From Sporolactobacillus terrae DSM 11697 (GTDB lineage: Bacteria; Bacillota; Bacilli; Bacillales; Sporolactobacillaceae), in the NCBI RefSeq assembly GCF_000648615.1, contig NZ_JFZC01000044.1, positions 1 to 48,333 of the forward strand: a stretch of 48,333 nt of DNA. Reading direction: 5' to 3'. A model generated the notes under the pieces. The model saw nothing but the letters and a program-made list of their open reading frames with translations, had not been told where the DNA came from and did no database searches. Position numbers and translations under genes: made by a program. Shown piece by piece: positions 9,407 through 17,940 of this stretch (its first letter is position 1; each line of letters opens with the position of its first letter).

Positions 9407-10440
9407 GAGCTCACTTCCTTTTCAGCGTGCTGCTTTTCAGCATGTTTCTTTTCATAATTCTTTTCTTCCTCTTCATAGAGAAAACAGCGAATACTGTGAG
9501 CCTGTTTGTCTTCAATCGGTTTGAGCTCCGGCTTTTCAGCCAGACAACGCTTCATCGCATGCGGGCAGCGATCGTAAAAGCGGCAGCCCTTCGGCATGTT
9601 GCGGGCACTCGGCACTGATCCCGGAATGGAATTAAGACGCATATCATCCGGATTGGTAATATGCGGGATTGATTTCATCAAGCCGAGCGTATACGGATGT
9701 TTGGGATTATCGAACAACGTATACACATCGGTTTCCTCAACGACCTGTCCTGCATACATAACCGCGACCTTATCCGCCATTTCCGCAACAACGCCGAGGT
9801 CATGCGTAATCAAAATGATCGCTGTGTTGGACTCTTCGCGCAGTTTCTTCATTAACTTAAGGATTTGTGCTTGGATCGTTACATCGAGAGCGGTTGTCGG
9901 TTCATCGGCAATCAGCAGTTTCGGTTTACAACTGAGCGCCATGGCAATCATTACACGCTGCCGCATTCCTCCGGACAATTTGTGCGGATATTCATCAATG
10001 ATGCCTTCTGCTCGCGGAATACCGACTTTTTTCAGCATCTCAATGGCATAGCTGCGTGCATCCGCCCTTGAATAGTTCATATGTAAGCGGATGCCTTCGG
10101 TAAGCTGATCGCCAATGGTAAGCACAGGATTGAGTGAAGTCATCGGTTCTTGGAAAATCATTGAAATATCATTTCCACGAATCTTGCGCATTTTCGCCTC
10201 GCTTGCGTGCGCAAGATCTTTGTCTTCGAAACGAATCGACCCTTCGGTGACAGAACCGTTTCGATCAAGCAGATGCATGATCGACAGAGAGGTGACGGAT
10301 TTCCCGCAGCCGGACTCGCCAACAAGGCAAATCGTTTCCCCCTCTTTCAAATCAAAGCTCACTTCGTCAACGGATGTAACCGGGCCTTTATCCGTTTGGA
10401 ATTCAGTTTTAATCTTGTCTACCTTTAAGAGTTCACCCAA
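9403..10440 (-). CDS. oppD: Peptide ABC transporter ATPase, OppD/DppD type
   Basis: ABC ATPase of 345 residues. Walker A GESGCGKS is at about residues 41-48, with Q-loop [13 protein letters not shown], signature [15 protein letters not shown], Walker [13 protein letters not shown] and [12 protein letters not shown]-terminal Cys set ([16 protein letters not shown] ... RCF) matches the iron-sulfur-binding tail of this subfamily. The tail after it is rich in Lys, Glu and His. The start is taken as TTG at 10440 because AAGGAGGG stands 8 nt before it and 17 bp separate it from the preceding stop; an upstream frame extension to 10509 would overlap the M20 gene and has no Shine-Dalgarno. It forms the nucleotide-binding pair with the OppF-type protein. 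Confidence 0.9.
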   Translation of the reverse strand: MGELLKVDKIKTEFQTDKGPVTSVDEVSFDLKEGETICLVGESGCGKSVTSLSIMHLLDRNGSVTEGSIRFEDKDLAHASEAKMRKIRGNDISMIFQEPMTSLNPVLTIGDQLTEGIRLHMNYSRADARSYAIEMLKKVGIPRAEGIIDEYPHKLSGGMRQRVMIAMALSCKPKLLIADEPTTALDVTIQAQILKLMKKLREESNTAIILITHDLGVVAEMADKVAVMYAGQVVEETDVYTLFDNPKHPYTLGLMKSIPHITNPDDMRLNSIPGSVPSARNMPKGCRFYDRCPHAMKRCLAEKPELKPIEDKQAHSIRCFLYEEEEKNYEKKHAEKQHAEKEVSS

Positions 10441-10457
10441 TGCGTTGTCCCTCCTTA

Positions 10458-11678
10458 TTATTTTCCGGCAGCTGCAAATGCGGTAAGTTCCGGTATATCG
10501 CTGTTGCACAAATACTGGTTAACCAGCGCCAAGAATGCCTTTCCCGCAACCAGCATCACCCGTTCATCAAAGTTGAACTTCGGGTGGTGATGCGGGTAGC
10601 TGGCGCCGACTTCAGGATTGCCGGCACCGGAGAACCAGAACATGCCTGGTTTCTTCAAAAGATAATTTGAGAAATCTTCGCCGCCCATTTGAGGGGCTAT
10701 TTCGACAGCTGTACCTTCGCCGAAAGTTTGATCCATGACTTTTTTGAACACATCGGTTTCTTTTTCATGATTGTAGACCGCAGGATAACCGTCTCGATAA
10801 TCAACAGAACCTTGTGCATGGTAAGCAGCACAGACATTTTCAACAATAGAGGCGAGTTCTTTTTTTACCTTCTCACGCACAGCGGGGTCAAAGGTTCGTA
10901 CGGTTCCTTCCATCGTTGCCGTATCGGCAATCACGTTCGGCGCCACGCCGGCGTTAAATTTCCCAATCGTTACAACTGCCGCCTGCTGTGGATCAACTTC
11001 CCGGCTGACGATCATCTGAATTTGGTTGACGACCTGCGAAGCAACAGCGACCGAGTCAATCGACAGATGCGGTGCCGAACCATGACCTCCTTTCCCTTGG
11101 ATATGGATTTTCAAATAGTCGGCTGCAGCCATGAAATAGCCTTTGCGGTAGCCGATTGTGCCAAAGGGAACGGTGCTCCAAAGATGCGTTCCGAACACCA
11201 GATCAACCTCTTCAAGGCAACCATCCTTAATCATGGCCTGGGCGCCCCCCGGTGGAAATTCCTCTGCCGGCTGGTGCAGCAGCACAACATCTCCGGCAAG
11301 TTCTGCGCGATGGGCTTGAAGCACTTTTGCCGTACCAAGGAGGGTCGCGGTATGCCCGTCGTGGCCGCATGCATGCATGACATTCGGAACCTTTGATTTA
11401 TAGGGAACATCGGTTTCTTCGTTGATCGGAAGTGCATCGAAATCAGCGCGCAGGGCAACGGTCAGTCCCGGCTTTTCGCCGTGGATGCGGGCGACAATGC
11501 CAAAACCGCCCACATGCGTTTGAATGTCGGTAATACCGAAACGCTTTAATTTTTCTAAAATAAATGCGGACGTTTCTGCTTCTTGCGTTGAGAGTTCCGG
11601 ATGTTGGTGCAAATATCTGCGCCATTCCACCATTGTTTCGTATTCTTTTTCTAAGTCATCAGACCATGACGCGCTCAT
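10458..11678 (-). CDS. M20D amidohydrolase (N-acyl amino acid/hippurate hydrolase type)
   Basis: Metal-dependent amidohydrolase of the M20D subfamily, 406 residues, likely cytosolic. Motifs: LHQHPELS (about 23-30), [10 protein letters not shown] (75-84), [10 protein letters not shown] (101-110, metal Cys/His), [12 protein letters not shown] (136 onward) and HGSAPH in the lid domain. Family members remove N-acyl groups from amino acids or hydrolyse indole-amino-acid and hippurate-like amides. It is the first gene of the importer operon, 17 bp before the oppD-like start, which implies that the transported compound is an N-acylated or amide-linked amino acid or peptide. ATG follows GGGGGTCAGAAA. 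Its promoter must lie in the AT-rich region 11679-12097. Confidence 0.88.
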   Translation of the reverse strand: MSASWSDDLEKEYETMVEWRRYLHQHPELSTQEAETSAFILEKLKRFGITDIQTHVGGFGIVARIHGEKPGLTVALRADFDALPINEETDVPYKSKVPNVMHACGHDGHTATLLGTAKVLQAHRAELAGDVVLLHQPAEEFPPGGAQAMIKDGCLEEVDLVFGTHLWSTVPFGTIGYRKGYFMAAADYLKIHIQGKGGHGSAPHLSIDSVAVASQVVNQIQMIVSREVDPQQAAVVTIGKFNAGVAPNVIADTATMEGTVRTFDPAVREKVKKELASIVENVCAAYHAQGSVDYRDGYPAVYNHEKETDVFKKVMDQTFGEGTAVEIAPQMGGEDFSNYLLKKPGMFWFSGAGNPEVGASYPHHHPKFNFDERVMLVAGKAFLALVNQYLCNSDIPELTAFAAAGK

Positions 11679-11720
11679 TTTCTGACCCCCTGTATTGATT
11701 TAATAATCTGCAGTGCACAA

Positions 11721-11745
11721 CAATAAAAATAATAATTTATTTTCA
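11721..11745 (+). promoter_or_regulatory. AT-rich operator-like site, copy 4
   Basis: Contains ATAATAATTTATTT (11729-11742), identical over 14 bp to the site upstream of the PatB-like gene (45140-45153). The left half of the 25-bp motif is not conserved here. It lies 43-67 bp upstream of the leftward M20D start. Confidence 0.35.
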
Positions 11746-11758
11746 GAATTCGGAAAAT
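11739..11758. promoter_or_regulatory. Near-perfect 20-bp palindrome, CodY-like half sites
   Basis: ATTTTCAGAATTCGGAAAAT is self-complementary at 18 of 20 positions. Its arms resemble the ATTTTC and GAAAAT arms of CodY sites (AATTTTCNGAAAATT), but the spacing is not that of a standard single or overlapping CodY site. It lies about 60-80 bp upstream of the peptide-importer operon, a class of operon that CodY controls in B. subtilis. Confidence 0.35.
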
Positions 11759-11807
11759 CTATAACGCAATTATAATCAACAAAAATCTAATAGTCAAAAA
11801 AATTCTT

Positions 11808-11823
11808 AATATAATAAATCATT
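11808..11823 (-). promoter_or_regulatory. AT-rich operator-like site, copy 5 (partial)
   Basis: AATATAATAAATCATT matches 15 of 16 positions of the sequence upstream of the YheO/DauR-type regulator gene (15409-15424). Only part of the 25-bp motif is present. Confidence 0.3.
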
Positions 11824-11938
11824 TTTATGTTATTTATGTCATAATTTCTCACATATAATGCGGATTCTACATTAAAAAAATTTTTTAATCCGCATTTTTT
11901 AGAATTCAAGAGAATTATTTGTTGAAACATGATAGAAT

Positions 11939-11963
11939 TTATTACAATAATAATAAATTATTA
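11939..11963 (+). promoter_or_regulatory. AT-rich operator-like site, copy 1
   Basis: A 25-bp site with core ATTACAATAATAAT, ending in the palindrome TAATAAATTATTA (11951-11963). By eye it matches 19 of 25 positions with each of the sites at 15410-15434 (opposite strand) and 45132-45156. It lies upstream of the rightward M20 genes. Confidence 0.4.
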
Positions 11964-11991
11964 CGAATGAAACAATACAAAAAAGAACAAA

Positions 11992-12020
11992 TTGTCTAAA
12001 TTAATGGTTCGGTGTATTCT
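11992..12020 (+). promoter_or_regulatory. Candidate sigma-A promoter for rightward M20 pair
   Basis: TTGTCT and TATTCT are separated by exactly 17 bp; each hexamer matches the consensus at four of six positions. It lies about 80 bp before the start codon. Confidence 0.35.
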
Positions 12021-12097
12021 TAATTTGTCATTTTTAATGATTCGCTTGCTCCATTCCGCACATCGATAAAGGTATGACTAACAAGGGGAGATCACCA

Positions 12098-13339
12098 TTG
12101 AACGAAAAGAATAATACAGACACCAGTGAAGTCATCCGCCAATTACGTGCTGTTCCTGCTGTGCAGCAAGCATTGTCTTTCCTTGCTGAGGACAATGCCC
12201 GCACAACCACTGAGCAAATTGCGTTGACTGCTGTACCCGCGCCGCCATTTAAAGAAAACGCCCGTGCCGCTTGGATGGCGGAGCGTTTTCATGCACTAGG
12301 GCTGAAATCCGTTTATACTGATAAAGAAGGAAATGTACTTGGCCTGCTTCCGGGAAAATCTAGTGAACAGAAAATCGTTGTTTCCGCTCACTTAGATACG
12401 GTTTTCTCGGAAGATACGTCCATTGATCCAATGGTGAAAGACGGCGTTGTTTATGCGCCGGGGATCGCCGATGACGGCCGCGGGCTGGCGGTGCTGCTCA
12501 CCTTGATTCGCGCACTCATCACTTCTGAAATTAAACCGCAGCACACGCTCCTGTTTGTCGCTACGGTCGGCGAAGAAGGCCTTGGCGATTTACGCGGCGT
12601 TAAATCCTTGTTTCAAACAAGGAAGGACATCGGCGGATTTATTTCGATCGAGCCGGGGACGCCGGAACGGATCACGGCAACCGCAGTCGGCAGTCATCGC
12701 TACAGAATCGTAGTCAAAGGCCCCGGTGGCCACAGCTTTGGCAATTTCGGTACCCCAAGCGCGATTCATGCACTTGGGCGCGCAATTGCCAAAATCAGTG
12801 AACTCACAGTACCAAAAAATCCGGTCACTACGTTCACAGTGGGTACGGTGAGCGGCGGTACGTCCATCAATTCTATTGCCGAGCACGCTGAGATGGGGCT
12901 CGACATGCGTTCGGTCGCCCAGGATGCACTGCTTGAATTAGAAAAACAAGCATTGGCCTGCGTCCGCCAAGCGGTTAAAGAAGAAAACGCGCGCTGGAAA
13001 AAAACGGACTTGATTCAGGCAGAAATCGAGCGTGTCGGCGAACGTCCTGCCGGAACGCAGAAAGAAACAGATCCTGCCGTTCAGACAGCGGTTGCCGCGA
13101 TTCGCTCCTTCAGTCTACAGCCCCAGCTTGAACCAATGAGCACCGATTCCAATGTTGCGATTCATAAAGGCATCCCCGCACTGACCTTAAGCGGCGGCGG
13201 CAGATGCGGCGGCATGCATACACTTGCGGAGTATTATGACCCGAAAGATGCTTATGTCGGTGCACAGGCCGTGCTCTTAACAGTACTCGGCTTTTCAGGA
13301 ATTGAAGATACCGTGCCGTCTGTTCTGTTTGCAACCTAA
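12098..13339 (+). CDS. M20 peptidase, PepT/DapE-like
   Basis: Zinc peptidase of the M20 family, 413 residues, tripeptidase T/CPG2-like. Motifs: VVSAHLDTVF (metal His, about 96-105), GIADDGRGLAVLL (bridging Asp, about 122-134), GEEGLGDLRG (catalytic Glu, about 158), SIEPG, the lid motif GPGGHSFGNFG and a C-terminal GGGRCGGMHTLAEYY providing the last metal His. The start is taken as TTG at 12098 because AAGGGGAG stands 8 nt upstream; the ATG at 12074 has no Shine-Dalgarno. It is followed 59 bp later by another M20 gene, and the two share a terminator. Function inferred: intracellular cleavage of a small peptide or acyl amino acid. Confidence 0.85.
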   Translation: MNEKNNTDTSEVIRQLRAVPAVQQALSFLAEDNARTTTEQIALTAVPAPPFKENARAAWMAERFHALGLKSVYTDKEGNVLGLLPGKSSEQKIVVSAHLDTVFSEDTSIDPMVKDGVVYAPGIADDGRGLAVLLTLIRALITSEIKPQHTLLFVATVGEEGLGDLRGVKSLFQTRKDIGGFISIEPGTPERITATAVGSHRYRIVVKGPGGHSFGNFGTPSAIHALGRAIAKISELTVPKNPVTTFTVGTVSGGTSINSIAEHAEMGLDMRSVAQDALLELEKQALACVRQAVKEENARWKKTDLIQAEIERVGERPAGTQKETDPAVQTAVAAIRSFSLQPQLEPMSTDSNVAIHKGIPALTLSGGGRCGGMHTLAEYYDPKDAYVGAQAVLLTVLGFSGIEDTVPSVLFAT

Positions 13340-13398
13340 AAATGCACGTTTAGCTTTCGTTCACTAATCAGTGAAACCATATAAAAGGAGTCTTCACA

Positions 13399-14556
13399 TT
13401 GCCAAATAGCGTTACAGATACTGAACTCGAACAAAAATTGATTGATTGCCGCCGTCAGCTGCATGAACATCCGGAGCTGTCGTTTGAAGAATATGAAACA
13501 ACGAAGGCGCTGAGAGGTTGGCTTAACGAGGCGGGCGTTGAAACGCTTGAACTTCCGCTTGAAACCGGCGTGCTGGCCGTCATTCGCGGCGCAAAGCCCG
13601 GCCCGGTCATCTGCCTGCGCACAGATATTGACGCGCTGCCCATTCAGGAGGAAACGGGACTTCCTTTTGCTTCAAAAGTTCCGGGCAAGATGCATGCTTG
13701 CGGACACGACTTTCATACCGTATCCATTCTTGGCGCAACACTGCTGCTTAATGAACGAAAAGCAGAATTGGAAGGTACCGTCAAGGTCATCTTCCAGCCC
13801 GCTGAGGAAAATGGCGGCGGTGCGCTCAAGGTCCTCGAAACCGGCGTACTCGATGATGTCCAAGCCATTTTCGGTATGCACGACATGCCGCATCTGCCGA
13901 CAGGAACGATCGGCATCAAACCCGGGCCGCTCATGGCTGCCGTTGATAAATTTACGATTGATGTTGAGGGAATTGGAACCCATGCAGCGGCACCTGAAAA
14001 AGGGATCGATTCGATTGTCGTCGCCTCACATATCATTACCGCACTGCAATCCATTGTTGCGCGCAATGTCTCGCCGCTGAACAACGCAGTCATCAGCGTC
14101 ACACGTCTTGAAGCCGGAAACACTTGGAACGTGCTGCCGCAAACCGCTCAAATGGAAGGCACCGTGCGTACCTTCCAAGAGCATGTTCGCGATGGTATCC
14201 CGGCAAAGATGCAACGTGTCGTTGAAGGCGTTGCTGCAGGACTTGGCGCCAAAGGAACTCTGCATTTTACAAAACTTGGCCCGGCAACAATTAACAATGA
14301 AAAACTAGCGGAATGGTCCATTGACACCGCGAAGGCTTCAGGGCTCAACGTGATCACACCGACACCGTCTACAGCGGGCGAAGACTTTGCCGAATACATG
14401 AAAAAGATACCGGGCGCCTTCTACTTTATGGGTGTATCCGGAACCTCGGGACTCCATCATCCTGATCTGATCATTGATGAAAAAGCCATTCTTCCTAGTG
14501 CTAAATTTTTTGCGAATCTTGCCATCGCTATGGTTAAAAAAGTACGTGCGTTGTAA
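13399..14556 (+). CDS. M20D amidohydrolase
   Basis: M20D amidohydrolase of 385 residues. Motifs: LHEHPELSFEEYET (about 21-34), LRTDIDALPIQEETGLPF (73-90), MHACGHDFHT (98-107), QPAEENGGGA (133 onward), GTHAAAPE in the lid, and SAGEDFAEY near the C-terminus. These residues cover the usual two-metal site. The start is TTG at 13399, preceded by AAAAGGAG at 8 nt. It resembles N-acetyl-amino-acid and N-acetyl-cysteine deacetylases of Bacillus; the substrate is not assigned. It is second in a two-gene rightward unit. Confidence 0.87.
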   Translation: MPNSVTDTELEQKLIDCRRQLHEHPELSFEEYETTKALRGWLNEAGVETLELPLETGVLAVIRGAKPGPVICLRTDIDALPIQEETGLPFASKVPGKMHACGHDFHTVSILGATLLLNERKAELEGTVKVIFQPAEENGGGALKVLETGVLDDVQAIFGMHDMPHLPTGTIGIKPGPLMAAVDKFTIDVEGIGTHAAAPEKGIDSIVVASHIITALQSIVARNVSPLNNAVISVTRLEAGNTWNVLPQTAQMEGTVRTFQEHVRDGIPAKMQRVVEGVAAGLGAKGTLHFTKLGPATINNEKLAEWSIDTAKASGLNVITPTPSTAGEDFAEYMKKIPGAFYFMGVSGTSGLHHPDLIIDEKAILPSAKFFANLAIAMVKKVRAL

Positions 14557-14655
14557 TAAAAGGATCGATCCCAAAAGCTAACTGATGATGCGCGCAGTGC
14601 CCCTTTTGGAACCGTCTCCGTCATTCAAAATCACAAAGCTTGTTAAGCGCGATCA

Positions 14656-14707
14656 AGAAGAGGGTATCACATCGTCATCGACGTTGAGATACCCTCTTCT
14701 TTGTTTT
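14656..14707 (+). terminator. Intrinsic terminator after rightward M20 pair
   Basis: A 13-bp perfect stem (AGAAGAGGGTATC / GATACCCTCTTCT) with a 19-nt loop is followed by TTGTTTT on the plus strand. It sits between convergent genes and may weakly serve the leftward regulator gene too. Confidence 0.85.
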
Positions 14708-14712
14708 ACCCT

Positions 14713-15375
14713 TTACGATTCCCGTACCTTTTTCACTTTACTCAGATAGCGGTAAATTGAAGCTTCCGACGTACACAACTCTTGAGCAACAATGCTGACA
14801 ATCCCTTTTAACAGAAAAATGCCGTTCTCGTTTAATTTCTCAATAATCGCAATCCGTTCCTCCTGAGACATACGCTCCGGAGGAATGTTTACCCCACCGA
14901 CAATCTCTTTAATGCTTTCTTTGGCCAAGTCCTCAATCGACGGACTCAGATGTTCGACGGCCGGCGGCTTTTCTTTCTTCTTTTCGATCGGCCGCTGCAC
15001 GCCGACAAATTGACTCAAGTAGGCAATGACACGCTCCATTTTTCGATAGTCACTATTAATACAGAGCATGCCGATAATATCATCTTTCGTGTTTCGTATG
15101 AAGAATGTTGACGAGCGCAGTACCGTTCCATCTTTCGCCACACCTTCATAATTGGTGATATAGCTTTTATTTTTGGCGCGGCCCTCCTTCAACATCTTCA
15201 ACATTAAATTGGTCACTGGAGCGCCGAGCTCGCGACCGCTTAAATTCGTTTTACCGATCGCGACCACCGAATGTTCAAGATCAGTCACGTCATGAAGAAT
15301 GATCTCAGTATCATCTCCAAGAACCTCACTTAGAAACCCAACCAACGCTCTGTAACAGTCTAATTCCGCGTTAAT
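14713..15375 (-). CDS. YheO/DauR-type transcriptional regulator (AUU start)
   Basis: Regulator of about 220 residues. An N-terminal YheO-like PAS domain (LSEVLGDDTEIILHDV, LGAPVTNLMLKML, GTVLRSSTFFIRN, IIGMLCIN) is followed by a C-terminal DauR-type helix-turn-helix (NENGIFLLKGIVSIVAQEL, TSEASIYRYLSKVKK). In Pseudomonas DauR is a repressor of D-arginine catabolism; the effector here is unknown. No ATG, GTG or TTG with a Shine-Dalgarno exists: an in-frame TTG at 15399 has none and would add residues absent from the paralogue. AAGGGCGG ends 7 nt before ATT at 15375, which aligns exactly with the ATC start of the paralogue at 43757. A conserved AT-rich site lies just upstream (15410-15434), suggesting autoregulation. 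Confidence 0.85.
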   Translation of the reverse strand: MNAELDCYRALVGFLSEVLGDDTEIILHDVTDLEHSVVAIGKTNLSGRELGAPVTNLMLKMLKEGRAKNKSYITNYEGVAKDGTVLRSSTFFIRNTKDDIIGMLCINSDYRKMERVIAYLSQFVGVQRPIEKKKEKPPAVEHLSPSIEDLAKESIKEIVGGVNIPPERMSQEERIAIIEKLNENGIFLLKGIVSIVAQELCTSEASIYRYLSKVKKVRES

Positions 15376-15382
15376 AAAATCA

Positions 15383-15390
15383 CCGCCCTT
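15383..15390 (-). promoter_or_regulatory. Shine-Dalgarno deciding an AUU start
   Basis: AAGGGCGG (minus strand), continuing as GGTGAT, pairs well with the 16S rRNA 3' end and stands 7 nt before an ATT codon. No ATG, GTG or TTG in the reading frame is at a workable distance. Confidence 0.55.
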
Positions 15391-15409
15391 ACTTCTCAAA
15401 ACGTAAAAA

Positions 15410-15434
15410 ATATAATAAATAATTATTGTAATGA
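15410..15434 (-). promoter_or_regulatory. AT-rich operator-like site, copy 2
   Basis: On the minus strand this site shares an 11-bp exact run, ATTACAATAAT, with copy 1 (19 of 25 matches overall) and 17 of 25 with copy 3. It lies 35-59 bp upstream of the regulator's ATT start, where an autoregulatory operator would be expected. Confidence 0.4.
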
Positions 15435-15482
15435 TAAATGATTCACACTTATTTTTCAACTGCACATTTGCTGTTTCATTGC

Positions 15483-16406
15483 TTACAAAGATGCGTGTGC
15501 CGATCGTTTCCCTGCCGCATTTCGAGACACTTCACGCCATGCATAGATACATATGGCGCACCAAATGAACAAAAAGGAAAGGAACTGGATCCGATCCATC
15601 GATTCATGAAAAAGAAACACCCCAATCAGAAAAGCAGATGAAGGCGTCATATATTGGAAGAATCCAATCATTGTCAAAGGAATCCGCTTCGCTCCTTCAG
15701 CGAACCAGATTAAGGGAAGTGCAGTCAGAATTCCGGCACCGATCAGCAGAAGTGCGGTTGTACCCGAAAAAGCGGTCTGCAGGCCGGAGGTTGTATAAGT
15801 ATGAACCGTAAGCACAACGACAGCAATCGGAACGATAAGCAGCGTCTCAATGCTCATCCCGATCAATGCATCAAGCTTAATGATTTTTTTACAAAAGCTG
15901 TACATACCTGACGTTGCTGCAAGAGCCAGCGCAAGCCACGGGACGACGCCAAAATGAACGGTCACCAGCAGGACACCTGTAAAAGCAAGTGCAAGAGAAA
16001 GCCATCCCCAGGCATCACTCCGTTCCTTAAAAAATAGAATCCCGATCAGCATACTCACAAGCGGAATCATGAACAAACCAAGACTTGCATCTAAGACATG
16101 CTGATGGCCAACGGCCCATACATAGAGCATCCAATTTGTGCTGATTGCCAGTGAACCGGCAAAGACAATGAGCAGTTGTTTCGGTTGATGAATGAGCTCT
16201 ATCGTTTTCAGACATAAGCATCTAAATCGTCTGCGCAAGGCAATGACAAGCATCATAAATACAAAAGCCCAAATGATTCGATGCGCAAGCACTACCCATG
16301 AAGGGATTGCTGCAAGCCATTTCCAATAAACCGTGAGAAAGCCCCATATGGAAAAGGCTGAAAAAGTATAAATGATTCCAAGACGACGATCAGACAATAC
16401 ATTCAC
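15483..16406 (-). CDS. rarD: RarD-type EamA permease
   Basis: Integral membrane protein of the drug/metabolite transporter superfamily, RarD branch, 307 residues with about ten hydrophobic segments. The opening GIIYTFSAFSIWGFLTVYWK, the PSWVVLAHRIIWAF motif and the closing FLFHESMDRIQFLSFLFIW are typical of RarD. RarD proteins are putative metabolite exporters with no firm substrate. The frame starts at a GTG (16406); the Shine-Dalgarno is poor (GTGGGGC), and a TTG three codons in is an alternative. It sits between an M20 deacylase gene (58 bp upstream) and the regulator gene, so it could export a product of amino-acid conjugate breakdown. Confidence 0.85.
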   Translation of the reverse strand: MNVLSDRRLGIIYTFSAFSIWGFLTVYWKWLAAIPSWVVLAHRIIWAFVFMMLVIALRRRFRCLCLKTIELIHQPKQLLIVFAGSLAISTNWMLYVWAVGHQHVLDASLGLFMIPLVSMLIGILFFKERSDAWGWLSLALAFTGVLLVTVHFGVVPWLALALAATSGMYSFCKKIIKLDALIGMSIETLLIVPIAVVVLTVHTYTTSGLQTAFSGTTALLLIGAGILTALPLIWFAEGAKRIPLTMIGFFQYMTPSSAFLIGVFLFHESMDRIQFLSFLFIWCAICIYAWREVSRNAAGKRSAHASL

Positions 16407-16464
16407 GCCCCACTCTGCTCAATTCAAGAGGATTACAGCCCCAGTTCATCGTGCTTCTCCCCCA

Positions 16465-17616
16465 TCAGCGCAGAAAATCAGCAGCGATTTTCTTATAGAT
16501 CTGAATGGAGTCAAAGAATGGCTGACGCGCCACATATTCATTGGGCTGATGAGCAGCCGGCGGGTAGCCCGGACCAACGACCGCAATCGGAAACGCTTTT
16601 TTTACTTGTGAAAAAAAAGCGCCATCGGTATACCCCGAAAATCCATAAGGTTCAATCGTCTTCCCACGAACCTCCTCGACGACCTGAACCAGCTGTTTCA
16701 CAAAAGGATCATCTTTTGCTGTTTTAACCGGGAGCATGTCGTTAAGAATCTCGATCGTCGTTTTTAATTGCGGAATATCTTTTTGGACGGCATCAATGAT
16801 CGCTTGTATCGACGCAATGATCGCTTGATGATTTTGCGAGGGCAGCGTTCGCATGTCAATTTCCACGGTACACTTATCGGCAATAACATTGGTACCGTTT
16901 CCACCACGGATTACATCAATGCTAGAGGTCGGCTCGCTGAGCAAATCATCCGGTTCAAACGTGAATCGAAACTCCGATTGAAATTTCGAGAGAAGCGCAA
17001 TCATATGTTCATTGGCATTAATCCCGCAGCTCGGTGTTGAACCATGTCCCGTTTTTCCATATGTAGCTAAGCGCAGCCACAAAGCGCCTTTCTCAGCAAT
17101 AGACACTTCATTATCCGTTGGTTCGCCGATCAGCACCGCATCAAGGTCGTCTGCATAACCACGCTTGACCAGCTGCTCGGCGCCAATTGATGACGTTTCT
17201 TCACCAACGGTCGCGATAAATTTAAGGGTTCCTTTAAACGGCGTCCCCTCTTCTTTCAATGCAATGAGTGCTGCGATCATCGCGGCAAGACCGCTTTTCA
17301 TATCGGAAGCGCCTCGTCCATAGATCTTGCCGTCCACTTCTTCTGCTCCAAACGGATCATGATCCCAAGCGATCTCTCCGACCGGTACAACATCCATATG
17401 TCCGGTAAATGCCAGTGTCTTGCCAGGCTCCGCGCCTTTTAGTTCCGCGATCAGCTGATGCCGCTTTTCACCATAGACAATGACTTCGCTCGGAATCCCC
17501 GCCGCCTCAAAGGTTTTCTGAATAAGCGCCGCAGCCTCCGCTTCATTTCCCGGCGGATTGGTGGTATTTATTTTCAATAATTTTTTTAGCAGCGCTAGCG
17601 CTTTCTCATCGTTCAT
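16465..17616 (-). CDS. M20 deacylase, ArgE/DapE-like
   Basis: M20 family deacylase of 383 residues, in the acetylornithine deacetylase/succinyl-diaminopimelate desuccinylase group. Motifs: FTGHMDVVPVG (metal His and Asp, about 70-80), YGRGASDMKSGLAAM (99-113), TVGEETSSIGA (catalytic Glu about 139), IGEPT, and the lid motif KTGHGSTP. The ATG at 17616 is preceded by AGAGGA at 7 nt. The frame is open upstream to 17799, but that extension overlaps a 14-bp hairpin and has no Shine-Dalgarno, so it is treated as leader. It is the first gene of a possible M20-rarD unit. Confidence 0.85.
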   Translation of the reverse strand: MNDEKALALLKKLLKINTTNPPGNEAEAAALIQKTFEAAGIPSEVIVYGEKRHQLIAELKGAEPGKTLAFTGHMDVVPVGEIAWDHDPFGAEEVDGKIYGRGASDMKSGLAAMIAALIALKEEGTPFKGTLKFIATVGEETSSIGAEQLVKRGYADDLDAVLIGEPTDNEVSIAEKGALWLRLATYGKTGHGSTPSCGINANEHMIALLSKFQSEFRFTFEPDDLLSEPTSSIDVIRGGNGTNVIADKCTVEIDMRTLPSQNHQAIIASIQAIIDAVQKDIPQLKTTIEILNDMLPVKTAKDDPFVKQLVQVVEEVRGKTIEPYGFSGYTDGAFFSQVKKAFPIAVVGPGYPPAAHQPNEYVARQPFFDSIQIYKKIAADFLR

Positions 17617-17708
17617 CGCCAATTCCTCTTCTCTTAAGCTGTAATCTGTTGTGTTTATAAGTTGTTTTAAAACGCTGGCATACAAACGTATTGGAGCATC
17701 GATTCGAT

Positions 17709-17750
17709 AAGAAGCGATGCTGTGTCCATAAACCGCCAGCATCGCTTCTT
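17709..17750 (-). other. 14-bp leader hairpin upstream of M20 gene
   Basis: AAGAAGCGATGCTG and CAGCATCGCTTCTT form a perfect 14-bp stem with a 14-nt loop, about 93-135 nt before the ATG at 17616. It lacks a T-tract in the direction of transcription, so it is not a standard terminator. It could be an RNA-stability or regulatory leader element. Confidence 0.5.
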
Positions 17751-17789
17751 TCACAATGAATACCGCCAAAAACAGCATTCGATGGATTA

Positions 17790-17798
17790 AGTATAACA
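17790..17798 (-). promoter_or_regulatory. Candidate extended -10 promoter for M20-rarD unit
   Basis: On the minus strand TGTTATACT gives an extended -10 (TG, one base, TATACT). No good -35 is seen. It would place the hairpin at 17709-17750 inside the transcript leader. Confidence 0.35.
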
Positions 17799-17940
17799 AA
17801 ATTCAAACAATTTAGGCAGTCGTTTACTTGAATCGTCTAAAAGTTTTCGAATTATACGAACAAAAATGAGATAGTCTGGGCAAAAATGTTGCAATGTTAC
17901 GGATTTAGAGGGATCTGTTACGATTTCCACGATTACTGCT

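Larger units (their letters stand above)
11679..12097. other. AT-rich divergent control region
   Basis: About 420 bp between the leftward importer operon and the rightward M20 pair, with no gene. It holds three copies of an AT-rich site family shared with two other promoters (separate entries), a near-perfect 20-bp palindrome, and at least one sigma-A-like promoter for the rightward genes. The base composition is far more AT-rich than the flanking genes. Confidence 0.7.

Noticed and set aside
10441-10509. N-terminal extension of the oppD-like frame
   Set aside because: Overlaps the upstream M20 gene and ignores the AAGGAGGG site before the TTG at 10440.
14713-15465. Regulator start at the far upstream TTG giving 250 residues
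   Set aside because: Adds a hydrophobic stretch absent from the paralogue, would place the operator-like site inside coding DNA, and lacks a Shine-Dalgarno.
17617-17799. 61-residue hydrophobic N-terminal extension of the M20 gene
   Set aside because: A good Shine-Dalgarno marks the ATG at 17616; the extension has none, overlaps a strong hairpin, and M20 deacylases are cytosolic without such a leader.
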